DNA of 64,000 nt from Bin55 sp963667455 (GTDB lineage: Bacteria; Pseudomonadota; Gammaproteobacteria; Pseudomonadales; Azotimanducaceae), in contig CAXXFR010000019.1 of NCBI GenBank assembly GCA_963667455.2, positions 1 to 64,000 of the forward strand. The letters run 5' to 3'. Below the pieces are notes generated by a model, which was given only the letters and a program-made list of their open reading frames with translations, did no database searches and was not told the DNA's origin. Of this stretch, positions 18,022 to 27,482 are shown piece after piece. The position numbers and the translations under genes are program-made. Positions within the stretch are counted from its first letter, which is position 1; each line of letters opens with the position of its first letter.

Positions 18022-21000
18022 CTACCACGTATCGATATTGGGTCGTTTCTTTTCTTTTCGAGGACCCACCTGAGGAACGCTTCTCAATCCTTGTGCAATC
18101 CAAGCCCTGGTATCTACCGGATCGATTACATCGTCAATGCCGTACCCTGTACCACCCGAGTTAACCGCACGGACGCGGTCGACATGTGCGTCCATCAGTC
18201 GGTCAAAGATCTCTCTTCTCTTACCGTTGTCTTCGATGCGATCAAGCTCGTCGCCATACGTCAATGTGACCCTACCCTCGAGTGACATCTCAGAGAATTC
18301 TGCGGTCGGCCAAGCAACAGTGAAGAAAGGTTCGAGTGAACTCCCTCCACACATGGCGCGAACTCCCATTCCATATGCCTTGCGAATCACCACTCCAAAC
18401 AGCGGCGTAGTCATGTTTGCGCTAGTGACTAAGAGACGTCCTACATGCCGTAACAACGCGTCGCGTTCCTGTTCAGGACCGGGTGCGATTCCCGGGCAAT
18501 CCATGAGCGACAGCACAGGGATATCGAAGGAGTCGCATAGCTGCAGGAATCGCGCTGCTTTATCCGCGGCATCAGAGTCGATAGCACCTGAAAGGTGATA
18601 GGGATTGTTGGCGATCAAACCGAGCGGTAGTCCTTCAATTCGCATGAATGCGGTGATGATTCCAACACCAAACTTCTCGCGTATCTCAAGAATGGAATCT
18701 TCGTCTGCGATCGTCTCGATGACGTCTCGCATGTCATACATCGCACTTCGCTGTTCCGGAACCATGTCTCTCAAAGGACTCTGGTCTCGTTCTTGCCACT
18801 GAACGACTGGTCCTTGAAAATACGAAAGATATTTCTTCGTAGTTTCGATGGCTGCCTCGTCGTCCTTAACCAGGATATCGACAACTCCATTCGGAACCTG
18901 AAACGACATTGGTCCGACCTCTTCAGGTGTGTAGATTCCAAGACCACCGCCTTCGATCATCGCTGGTCCACCTAGTCCAATCGTTGAATTTTCGGCGGCG
19001 ATGATCACGTCACATGACGCGAGCATCACTGTGTTGCCCGCAAAACAACGACCGGAATTGACACCTACCAGTGGTACTAATCCGCTTAGTTCGCACAGTT
19101 TTGTGAAGGTGTACGAGTCCACCGGCACACCGCCGCCGCCTCGACCTGCAACATTGACGGCTGCGTGACGAGAACGTGGAGCAGGTTGTCCCGGTTGCCT
19201 TAGTCCCGCCTCAACCGCGATATCGCGACTTTCAGCGCGTTCGCCACCACTGATGCCCGGACGTCCACCGCCACCTTCAGCGAACAAGACGAGAGGTAAT
19301 CGATATCTTCCCGCAAGCTCGTAGATTCGGTCTTGCTTGTAGTGTCCACGTCCACCCTGAGTCCCGGCTACCACCATATAGTCGTAATGCACTGCTATCG
19401 CGCGCGACCGATCGGTTTCAAACAAGTCGCCGTTGATATTGCCGATCCCCATGACCAAGCCGTCGGCTTGGGTTGTTTCACGCAACCACTGTTGTTTTTG
19501 CCAGCTTGCGGCAGTTACCAAAGGTCCGTACTCGCGGAATGTCCCATCCATCAAGTGAGCGATGTTTTCCTGGGGACTGCGTTGTTGTTTCGCATGTCGA
19601 CGGGCAATCTTCTCGGCACGAAACTCATCTTGGATGAATGCGCGTCGTTGTTCGACGGTTTCTAAGTCAGCTCGCCGGTCGTCCGCATCGAGAGTCTTAG
19701 CCTCGTTGACCCAAACACTCTCGACATCAGTCTTAGAGAGGTAGGCGAGCAATTCACCTTGTTGAACGAAATCACCCTCGCTGACTTTGATTTCAAAAAT
19801 CTGCCCCGTTGCTGGGGAAAGAACTTCGTGCTCGAGTTCGAGCATCTTGATTGTGAGCAGAGGTTGGCTCGTTTTCACGTCCTCACCGTCTTCCGCGGTG
19901 AGATGAATCACAGTTCCGGGCACAGTCGCTTCAATGGCAATCCTGCCGAGATCGTCTTCCTCTGATTCTGATTCCTCCGCTTTGACGCGTGAGTCGTGGT
20001 CGAATAAGGCTAGAGGGTCCCGTGAGTCTTCAACACGCGCTCCGGCATAACCGTCTCCTTGTTGCGCGTCATCTCGTTCATGAGGTTCAACAAAACGTCG
20101 AGGAGCCTCTGTTGCGGCTAGTTGGGAAATGTGCTCGTCGATGAAACGGGTGTGGACGCGACCTTCGACGAAATCCGGATGACCCAGAATGCTCTGCAGG
20201 AACGGAATGTTCGTGTCGACGCCCTCCAGTCGAAATTCGCTCAGCGCGCGCGTCGTGCGTGACGCCGCCGCCTTCACTCCCCCCGACGGTGCGTAGCCGA
20301 TCACCTTCGCCAGCAGCGAATCGAAGTTCAGACTGGTTTCATAGCCGCTGTAGCCGAACCCGTCCGTGCGAACGCCCGGACCGCTTGGCGCTTCATAGGC
20401 CGACAGGGTTCCGCTCGTCGGGCGAATCGCGCCGTCTTCGCCGACCGCTTCCATGCAAACTCGCGCTTGGATGGCGAAACCGCGCGGTTCAATCGCCTCG
20501 GCAAGACCCAATTCCGCCAGCGTCGCGCCTTCGGCAAGCTGCAGCTGAACCTTGACGATGTCGACTCCGGTGACTTCCTCAGTCACCGTGTGTTCCACCT
20601 GCAGCCGAGCGTTGGTTTCGATGAACGCGAACTCCTGAGCGAGTCGTCGGACGCTTCCGAAACGTCAACGAGGAATTCAAACGTCCCGGCGTTGCAATAG
20701 CCCATGTGGTTGGCCAATCGCTCGGCTGCCGCGATGATCTCGCCCCTGAGCGCCGCATCTAGTTCGGGCGCAGGCGCCACCTCGATGATCTTCTGAAAAT
20801 GCCGCTGAACGCTGCACTCCCGTTCGCCGAGATTTACGATCGCGCCGCTGCTGTCGCCCAGGATTTGCACTTCGACATGACGAGCCTGTTGGATGAACTC
20901 CTCGACATAGAGCTCGCCGTTGCCGAAGGCGGCGGTGGCTTCCGCTCGACATCTCTCGAAAGCAGGATCGACTTCGGCCGCGTCCGCCACCATGCGTGAG

Positions 21001-21494
21001 CCGCGTCCGCCGCCACCGGCGATCGCCTTGATCATCATCGCGCGGGCATCGCCAAGCTCGTCGAAGAACGCGCGTGCTTCTTCAACGCTGACAGGGTGGT
21101 CAATGCCGCGAATGACGGGCACGTCTGCGGCCGCCGCCGCGGCGCGAGCCTGAGCCTTGTCGCCGCACAGACGAAGCGTTTCGACGCGCGGACCGACGAA
21201 CGTCAAGTTGGCCTCGGCGCATCGTTGCGCGAACTCCGCATTCTCGGCGAGAAAACCGTAGCCGGGATGAACTGCATCGCAGCCCGTGCTTTGCGCCGCG
21301 GCGATCATCTGCTCGATGTCCAGGTAGGAGGCGACGCCAGCTCCGGCGAGCGTCACGACCTCGTCGGCTTTGCCGGTATGCAATGAACCTGCATCGTTTT
21401 TCGGGGCGACTCCCACCGTAGTAATGTTCATTTCCGCCGCGGCGCGCATGATGCGAATGGCGATCTCGCCGCGATTTGCAATCAGTAGTTTCAT
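18022..21494 (-). CDS. Fused acyl-CoA carboxylase-like protein, copy 2, carrier Lys missing, one frameshift
   Basis: It has the same BC-carrier-CT layout as copy 1 and lies immediately upstream of it. The carboxylase half (MKLLIANRGEIAIRI to RRF) is nearly identical to copy 1; the CT half (SPQENIAHLMDGTFREYGP, SLMDCPGIAPGPEQER) is a diverged paralogue. In the carrier domain the biotinylation block is TIKMLELEHEV; aligned with EAMKLQH of copy 1, the acceptor Lys is replaced by Glu, so it should not be biotinylated. One missing base at about 20651-20655 splits the frame relative to copy 1 (DVSEAVRRLA expected). It could be a subunit that works on the copy 1 carrier, or a decaying gene. Confidence 0.8.
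20093..21494 (-). repeat. Near-identical biotin-carboxylase half, copy 2
   Basis: Partner of the block at 16588-17990, in direct orientation, with its boundary at the same APRRF codons. The block contains all three carboxylase frameshifts of the two genes. Confidence 0.85.
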
Positions 21495-21993
21495 GGTGTT
21501 GCAACGCTCAGCTGAGCTTGGCTATTTCGAGTTTCATGTACATTCATTGAATTTACGCCCTCATTGCCACCGTCATTTTTCTATCTGTTTCAGATAGGTT
21601 TGCCCTCCGGTCGCATTGAGTGTTTGGTCTTCTCTTTAGGCCTACCAGAAATCTTGAAGCCATTTGAATCAACCTCTCTGGCTATTTCTGAGCAGGATCA
21701 TTTTCAAAACAGCTCACCAAACGACTTTAGTCGTCGACAGCCGCTTCGAAAATGATTGAAGTACGTCACACTTCAGCGAGTTGCCGTTAGATTTGGAATG
21801 TGGGTTGAACTGAAGAAAGCGGAGCATTCGTGCTGTAAAACGACCTGAAACCACCACAAAACCAGCGAATAATGGTCTGTTGGCTGATTTAGCTTGAGTG
21901 GTCTCCAAGTCGGTTCATTCGACACCTCATCGATCGTTGTACTCCTGCTTGCTACTGGACATGTGAGCGTCGGGACACCGGGTACTGGTTGAA
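21495..21993. other. Intergenic upstream of the carboxylase pair
   Basis: About 500 bases that should carry the promoter of the carboxylase transcript (minus strand). A short perfect inverted repeat ACGAC-TTTA-GTCGT lies near 21720-21734; its role is unknown. No gene was recognised. Confidence 0.35.
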
Positions 21994-22149
21994 TCAAACA
22001 CCAGTACTACTCGGTTGAGTCTCCTGTTCTTCCTGCTGTCGCTGAATTTTTCGCGCCGTTATGCGGTCAAGCAAGAGAATGACGCACAGAATAACAACCG
22101 CGACGAACAACATAAGTTGTTGCGCTCCGTGGATAATCAAATCGAGCAT
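21994..22149 (-). CDS. 51-residue single-span membrane peptide
   Basis: The minus strand encodes MLDLIIHGAQQLMLFVAVVI and onward: one hydrophobic helix (about 11-28), then a basic-polar tail (DRITARKIQRQQEEQETQ). The Gln/Glu-rich cytoplasmic tail after one helix is a sensible small-protein architecture. The ribosome-binding site is weak (AGAAC). It is divergent from the Bax-inhibitor-like gene 216 bases away. Function unknown. Confidence 0.4.
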   Translation of the reverse strand: MLDLIIHGAQQLMLFVAVVILCVILLLDRITARKIQRQQEEQETQPSSTGV

Positions 22150-22364
22150 GGTGTTCTAGTGAGCTCATACTTTGAAGAAGCAATTTACATCCTAGCAGAG
22201 TCCGCTAATTACCAAGAGCTCGGACGCATCTGGACTGTCAATACTCTGCTAGGTCTAGCTGCGTACACGCTTTGATCCCCGCCTCACGTCTCGAAATTGT
22301 CTTGAAATCGTAACGAAAAGCACCAATATATACTCTATACAGAGGTCACACATAGGATTGGTTG

Positions 22365-23024
22365 ATGGCGAACGTACGACTGGCGGTTGCGCCTGGCGTT
22401 CAAGCGATTGAAGTCAATGACGTACTGCGCAACACGTACCTGTTGCTCTCGGCGACGATACTGTTTTCGGCTGTAGCGGCAGGATTTGCGATTGCATTGC
22501 GGGTCCCGTACATGGGTTTCCTTCCCTACATCGTCGGTTTCTTCGGCCTTTCCTATTTGGTCAACCGGACTGCGGACAGTGCGTGGGGTCTGTTGTGGAC
22601 TTTCGTCTTTGCCGGCTTTCTCGGTGTCGCCATGGGACCCATCGTCGGATTTCATCTTGCAGTGCATCCGATCATCGTGGTCCAGGCCTTGTCGGTGACC
22701 GCAGTCACTTTCGTGGGTTTGTCCATGTACACGGTCGTCAGGCGTAAGGACTTCAGCTGGCTAGGTCAATTCCTGACCGTCGCGTTTTTTGTGATCATCG
22801 GCGTCATCGTGCTGAGTTTCTTCTTTGACTTGAGTCCTTTCGTCCTGCTTCTGTCCGGATTCATGATCTTTGTCGCGTGTGCACTGATCCTTTATCGAAC
22901 TAGCGCCATCGTGTTGGGTGGAGAAGACAACTACATTCGAGCAACGGTGGACCTGTTTGTCTCAATCTATCTGCTCTTCATGAATCTGCTTTCGTTGCTC
23001 TCAATCTTCGGTGGCGACGACTAG
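22365..23024 (+). CDS. Bax inhibitor-1 / YccA family membrane protein
   Basis: The product has about 219 residues with seven hydrophobic segments, the normal size and topology for bacterial BI-1/YccA (TMBIM superfamily). Typical elements are the N-terminal LRNTYLLLSATILFSAV, the central FAGFLGVAMGPIVG and VVQALSVTAVTFVGLSMY, and a C-terminal DLFVSIYLLFMNLLSLL. E. coli YccA interacts with the FtsH protease, and structural homologues conduct calcium; which applies here cannot be seen. ATG 22365 is preferred over the adjacent TTG at 22362. Confidence 0.88.
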   Translation: MANVRLAVAPGVQAIEVNDVLRNTYLLLSATILFSAVAAGFAIALRVPYMGFLPYIVGFFGLSYLVNRTADSAWGLLWTFVFAGFLGVAMGPIVGFHLAVHPIIVVQALSVTAVTFVGLSMYTVVRRKDFSWLGQFLTVAFFVIIGVIVLSFFFDLSPFVLLLSGFMIFVACALILYRTSAIVLGGEDNYIRATVDLFVSIYLLFMNLLSLLSIFGGDD

Positions 23025-23128
23025 CACTTCACGTCTCAAATCAGATGCGAGTTGTAGCCGATCGCTCAGCGGGTTCGAGTCGGAGAGATTCATCGACCGC
23101 TGAACTGGGCTGGGTTACGCGCTTGACT

Positions 23129-25135
23129 TTAAAAGCTGGTGAGTAGGTTGTAGACGCGATTCAACGCGATCGGCAGCTGCTCCACGTCTTCGATGATCAG
23201 ATAGCGATCGTCCGAGCACATCTTGCGAAGATAGTCATGGCCCGCCTGGTCCACTGTCACGCAAAAAGTCTGAATACCCTTTAAATGCGCCTCTCGCAGT
23301 GCCATTGCGGTGTCCTGGACACCGTATTCGTGATCACTTCGGTCGGGACCGTAGTCGCAATCCTGTGGGAACCCGTCACTGACGATGATCAGCACTTTCA
23401 TTGACTGTCCTTGCGCAGCCAGTTTCGCCGTAGAGTGGCGAATCGCAGGACCCATGCGGGTTGAACGTTTCGGCTCCATCGCCGCGATCGCGTTGATCGT
23501 TGCGTGGCTCAAGGTTTCTTCAAAATCCTTAGCGACATAGAGTTCCACGTTGTCTTTGCCGTACCCGGAAAAACCGTATACGGCATAGCTGTCGCCTAAC
23601 GGTTCGAGGGCAGAGGCCAACAGCAACACTGATTCACGTTGGATATCGATTACTCGTCGTCGGGTATCTCGCAACGATCGCAGCTTCTTGAAGTCGAGAT
23701 TGCCATTCAGATAGTCGTCGTCAAAGTACGGATCGCGCAGATCCTGAGGTTTCGAAGGTTCGTTGTGCGCCTCTTGGTCCGTGTCCTCTTCAATGGACGC
23801 GTCGGTTGATGCGGACAAATCCACCAGCACGACAGCGCTCACATCTCGGTGAGTCGACTCTTTTCGACTGTAAATGCGTTCGTCAGGTGAATGGCCACTG
23901 ATCAAATCGATGCGAGCTTCGACTAACGACGTGAGATCCAGTTCGTCGCCGTCGATCAGATGTTTCACCCGGCGCATTCCGGTAGGCTTGATCTGCTCGA
24001 ACTGCTTACGCACCGCGTGAACCAATGGCTGTATGTGTTCGAGCAGCTCAGACACGTTGTCATTCGCTGTGTGCGGGATGAGCAATTCACGTAGCCGACA
24101 CCAGTCCTTGAGCCAACGTGCGTTGAGATAGTCCCACTCGTCGTAACGATAGGCGAAACCTTCGTCAGCAGATTCCGCTGTCGAAATACCGAGCGAAGCC
24201 CTTTCCATGTTGATCTTGCGCTGTTGCTGATCGCGCTGTTGCTCGATCTCCACCCCCAGTTCGCGAATCTCCCCGTCAACGTCGCCGTCCGTGCCAAGCA
24301 CTCGTTCACCCGCGGTCTCCGCGAATGACAGACTGGCGAGGTCCGCATTGAACTTGTCGAGTTCCTCCTCCCACTTTTCGAGCCGCGTCTCGCGCTGTAT
24401 CGTCTTCAACGACGGATCCAGTTCCATCCCATCGGCGAAATCTGTAGGTACGACGTTTTCGCCCACAAGATCTACACAAGCGTCATAGCAGTGCACGGTG
24501 GCTGCCGCGCTGCCATAAACAGACGGGTGCTGTTTGAGTTCCGCTTCGACTGCACCAGCGAGGTTGCTCGTAGCAAACGAGACCTGTCTCAACGTGCCGG
24601 ATAGATTGACCAACTCGTTGATCAGCGGATCCTCACTGAACGAAAAATTCGCGTCGTAATACTGCTGCAGCGAACGACGGTACTTCTGCGCGCCGAGATA
24701 CGTCCTCAGCATCATTCGCTCGACGCGGACAGACTCGATGAGTTGGAACAAGGCCTCCGCGAGACGCGGGTGTTCGAAGTGTTTGTAGAAAAGTTCGAGT
24801 TCGGTCTCGCGGTACGCGCTAGGTGCTTCGCGCGCGGCGAGATGACTGATTTTGCTTCGCGCAATCGAGACATCGAACGAATAGGTGCCGAACTCCCGAT
24901 ATGCGAGCTGTTGCAAAGCTAGGAAGCGGTACGCGGCAGCGTTTTGCTCAGGAGATTCGAAAAACGAGAACTCCTCTGGCAGATATAGGTTGAGCGTGTC
25001 GCTCAATGGTGCTTGATTGAAACTGTCCGTGTAAGGGGCGGTTAGGTTGGACTCGTCGAGAACCCGAAATCGGCGACCGCTGATGCCTTCTGCAAACAGC
25101 GCGAGAGTCGACTCGATCTGCCGAAGCTCGGTCAC
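23129..25135 (-). CDS. VWA-domain protein of the NorD/CbbO type
   Basis: This 668-residue protein has a long alpha-helical N-terminal region (1-430) and a C-terminal von Willebrand A domain with an intact metal site: DxSxS in VVLVDLSASTD (about 437-441), the Thr-containing RSTRMGPAIRHS and later VSDGFPQDCDYG. Its start overlaps the end of the CbbQ/NorQ-type ATPase by 4 bases. Such pairs act as activases that remodel or insert metal into a target enzyme (nitric oxide reductase for NorQD, Rubisco for CbbQO). Neither target is in the window, so the client is unknown. Confidence 0.85.
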   Translation of the reverse strand: MTELRQIESTLALFAEGISGRRFRVLDESNLTAPYTDSFNQAPLSDTLNLYLPEEFSFFESPEQNAAAYRFLALQQLAYREFGTYSFDVSIARSKISHLAAREAPSAYRETELELFYKHFEHPRLAEALFQLIESVRVERMMLRTYLGAQKYRRSLQQYYDANFSFSEDPLINELVNLSGTLRQVSFATSNLAGAVEAELKQHPSVYGSAAATVHCYDACVDLVGENVVPTDFADGMELDPSLKTIQRETRLEKWEEELDKFNADLASLSFAETAGERVLGTDGDVDGEIRELGVEIEQQRDQQQRKINMERASLGISTAESADEGFAYRYDEWDYLNARWLKDWCRLRELLIPHTANDNVSELLEHIQPLVHAVRKQFEQIKPTGMRRVKHLIDGDELDLTSLVEARIDLISGHSPDERIYSRKESTHRDVSAVVLVDLSASTDASIEEDTDQEAHNEPSKPQDLRDPYFDDDYLNGNLDFKKLRSLRDTRRRVIDIQRESVLLLASALEPLGDSYAVYGFSGYGKDNVELYVAKDFEETLSHATINAIAAMEPKRSTRMGPAIRHSTAKLAAQGQSMKVLIIVSDGFPQDCDYGPDRSDHEYGVQDTAMALREAHLKGIQTFCVTVDQAGHDYLRKMCSDDRYLIIEDVEQLPIALNRVYNLLTSF

Positions 25136-25944
25136 GGAAAAACGACGTCGGCGATGTCGTTCAGTGCAACCTGAATATCCTCGTCGTCGGTGACGGCCTG
25201 CACTACCGCAGCGTCAACCGCGCGGCGTGCTGCAACGCCGTTGCGGATCATTTCGCCTGCGTAGATCAGCAGACGTGTGCTGACCCCTTCCTCGAAACCG
25301 TGTTCGCGCAGATTCCTCACTTTCACCGCGAGCATTGCCAGTCGTTCCGCGACTTCTGGTTCGCTGCCACTCTCATGCTGGATGATTTCGGCTTCGCGCG
25401 ACTCGTCTGGATAGTCGAAAACGAGACTCACGAAGCGTTGCCGTGTGCTCGGCTTAAGGTCTTTGATGATGCTCTGATAGCCAGGGTTGTATGAGATGAC
25501 CAGCAGAAAGTCATCGTGCGCTTCGACGAGCTCGCCGGTCTTGTCGATCGGCAAGATGCGTCGGTGATCGGTCAACGAGTGGATGAGCACAGTGGTGTCT
25601 TTGCGCGCCTCCACGATCTCGTCCAGATAGCAGATCGCGCCGCTGCGAACAGCGTTGGTCAAAGGCCCGTCTTGCCAGACCGTCGTGTCCTGGTCGAGCA
25701 GGTATCTACCCACCAGGTCGGTCGCGGTAAGGTCTTCGTGACAGGACACCGTGATGAGCGACGGATGGTCGCTGCTCGTACGTTGCCGACCGTTCTGGTC
25801 CAGCCGCCAACACATGTGTTCTACAAAACGCGTTTTGCCGCAGCCGGTGGGTCCTTTCAAAAGCACCGGCAGACGACTGCTGTAGGCCGCTTCGAAGAGC
25901 GCTATTTCGTCTCCGAGCGGCAGGTAGTACGGTTCGCTACTCAC
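25132..25944 (-). CDS. MoxR-type AAA+ ATPase of the CbbQ/NirQ/NorQ family
   Basis: The 270-residue AAA+ protein has Walker A GPTGCGKT (31-38), Walker B ICYLDEI (104-110), sensor region LLVISYNPGYQ and the family's SIIKDLKPSTRQRFVSLVFDYPD arginine-finger block. Its length and C-terminal domain fit CbbQ/NirQ/NorQ. It is translationally coupled (4-base overlaps) both to the upstream VOC gene and to the downstream VWA gene, forming a three-gene unit. It is predicted to form a ring that works with the VWA partner on a client metalloenzyme. Confidence 0.9.
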   Translation of the reverse strand: MSSEPYYLPLGDEIALFEAAYSSRLPVLLKGPTGCGKTRFVEHMCWRLDQNGRQRTSSDHPSLITVSCHEDLTATDLVGRYLLDQDTTVWQDGPLTNAVRSGAICYLDEIVEARKDTTVLIHSLTDHRRILPIDKTGELVEAHDDFLLVISYNPGYQSIIKDLKPSTRQRFVSLVFDYPDESREAEIIQHESGSEPEVAERLAMLAVKVRNLREHGFEEGVSTRLLIYAGEMIRNGVAARRAVDAAVVQAVTDDEDIQVALNDIADVVFP

Positions 25945-26849
25945 TCGGGATAGTAGATGTCCCGACCTTGACGATAGTTGCCAAAGTTCTGCGATGCATT
26001 GCGATTAACCAACGTCCGTCTTCGCATCGGGTGGTGAAGACTGCGTACTTCGTGCTCTATCTCGGCCAACGCTTCGCCTGATTCGGGATCGACGATTTCC
26101 TGAAAACGATATTGATGCTGGTCGGACTCTTCTGTGATCAACTCGCGCTCTTCAAGCACGTCGTGTGGATGTGAGAAGTTAGCGACGTAGATGGCGATGT
26201 GATGGCCGTCGTACTCCGGAATCTCCTCCTCGGTTTCGGTGAAGAAAAACTCCTGGTTGTAACCGACAGATACGACTGCGCGTTTGCCTTCGTTGTCCTC
26301 TACCGTTTTGGCACTGGTGTGAAACACTGTTTGGTAGAAGCGTGCGATACCTTCTGCAGTGCCGGGAGCTACTTGCATGTCACCGTACTGAATTCCCAAG
26401 CTCATGCCGTTCATCTGACCGGCGGGATGCACGCGCAGCTGGTTACCCCAAGGACACGTCACGTCGATGTGTCCATTGTTCTCCGCCCACTCGAAGCATG
26501 TGCCTTGCATCGGTCGTTCGATGAAAGCGAAGCGTCGTTTCAGGTCATCGAGGTCTGGCACGACGAGACCGATATGCCCGCGGAAGACCTGTGCTTCCTT
26601 CTGTGGCAGGTGGAATTGCTGCTCCCCCGCGTTGATCCACATGTTGAATGTGCCGAAGTCCATGTACGGATCGCGGGTGAATCCCAATCCCGTAACGTAG
26701 AAAAGCGCGGCAAGCTGCTGATCAGGAACGGTGAGATTGAAGTGCTCGAGATTCAGAATGTTGCCGACATCTTCTACAGATCTGTCAAACGAACGAGCTG
26801 TGGCCAAGCTGGTCTCCTCGAAACCAAGCATGCAACACTTGGTTTCCAT
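25941..26849 (-). CDS. Two-domain VOC (glyoxalase/bleomycin-resistance fold) protein
   Basis: At 302 residues it contains two VOC modules: NILNLEHFNLTVPDQQLAAL with FRGHIGLVVPDLDDLKRRF, then SLGIQYGDMQVAPGTAEGIA with DGHHIAIYVANFSHPHDVL. Paired His and Glu/Asp residues are consistent with a metal site. Members include dioxygenases, glyoxalases and resistance proteins; the reaction is not identifiable. Its end overlaps the AAA+ ATPase gene by 4 bases, which suggests that it, or its product, is connected with the ATPase/VWA activase pair. Confidence 0.8.
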   Translation of the reverse strand: METKCCMLGFEETSLATARSFDRSVEDVGNILNLEHFNLTVPDQQLAALFYVTGLGFTRDPYMDFGTFNMWINAGEQQFHLPQKEAQVFRGHIGLVVPDLDDLKRRFAFIERPMQGTCFEWAENNGHIDVTCPWGNQLRVHPAGQMNGMSLGIQYGDMQVAPGTAEGIARFYQTVFHTSAKTVEDNEGKRAVVSVGYNQEFFFTETEEEIPEYDGHHIAIYVANFSHPHDVLEERELITEESDQHQYRFQEIVDPESGEALAEIEHEVRSLHHPMRRRTLVNRNASQNFGNYRQGRDIYYPE

Positions 26850-26901
26850 CTAAGGTCGTGTTAAGCGATTCTACTTTGTCGCGTGAGTCCGCGAACTTCG
26901 G

Positions 26902-27414
26902 CTACGACGACACTCGCGGATTGTCTGCGAAGTCCGGTCGATCCTTGATCGCGGCAAGCGTTGATTGATGGATGGCATCGTTGTCGTCGTCCACGTTCCA
27001 CTCAAAAGAACAGGGTTGATCTACCATCCACGGCGTGTCGCAAAACACTTCGATGCCGTTCGATTCAGGATCGCGAAAGTAGATCGACCAAGTGTTGCCG
27101 TGGGACATGGCCTTTACTGTCATGGATTCGTCTGCGGCTTTCAGTTTCAATGCCAATGCCTTGACCGTGTCCAGGTCCGTCGTGCGGAACGCAAAGTGCG
27201 CAGCAGGCGCTTTTTTAGGCAGCTCGCTCGCTGACGCAAACGCCAACTGATGGTGCTCTGCTTCGCGGTCTTGGGACAGAAAGACAACACCGTTTCCGTC
27301 CTTTTCCTGGCCGATGCGATCAGAGACGTTGAAGCCAAGCAGACCGGTGTAGAAGTCCACCATTTCGTTAAGATTCTCAACCGGAACGAAGGCGTGCGAC
27401 CAAGTTAGTTTCAC
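26902..27414 (-). CDS. VOC-family protein (glyoxalase/dioxygenase fold)
   Basis: The 170-residue protein begins WSHAFVPVENLNEMVDFYTG and has DGNGVVFLSQDREAEHHQLA, AHFAFRTTDLDTVKALALKL and YFRDPESNGIEVFCDTPW, the usual four blocks of a single VOC domain with metal ligands His (SHAF), His (HHQ) and Glu (IEVF). The DPExNxIE pattern is like catechol 2,3-dioxygenase-type enzymes. It lies 52 bases upstream of the two-domain VOC gene, in the same direction, so may be first in that operon. Confidence 0.82.
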   Translation of the reverse strand: MKLTWSHAFVPVENLNEMVDFYTGLLGFNVSDRIGQEKDGNGVVFLSQDREAEHHQLAFASASELPKKAPAAHFAFRTTDLDTVKALALKLKAADESMTVKAMSHGNTWSIYFRDPESNGIEVFCDTPWMVDQPCSFEWNVDDDNDAIHQSTLAAIKDRPDFADNPRVSS

Positions 27415-27482
27415 TTTGTTTTACCGTACTTGAAACTGTGTGCGCCGATGTTTCAAGCATAACCAATGTTTGGGAGCTTGCA

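Noticed and set aside
22335..22667. Minus-strand frame inside the Bax-inhibitor-like gene
   Set aside because: Shadow of the well-supported membrane protein on the other strand.
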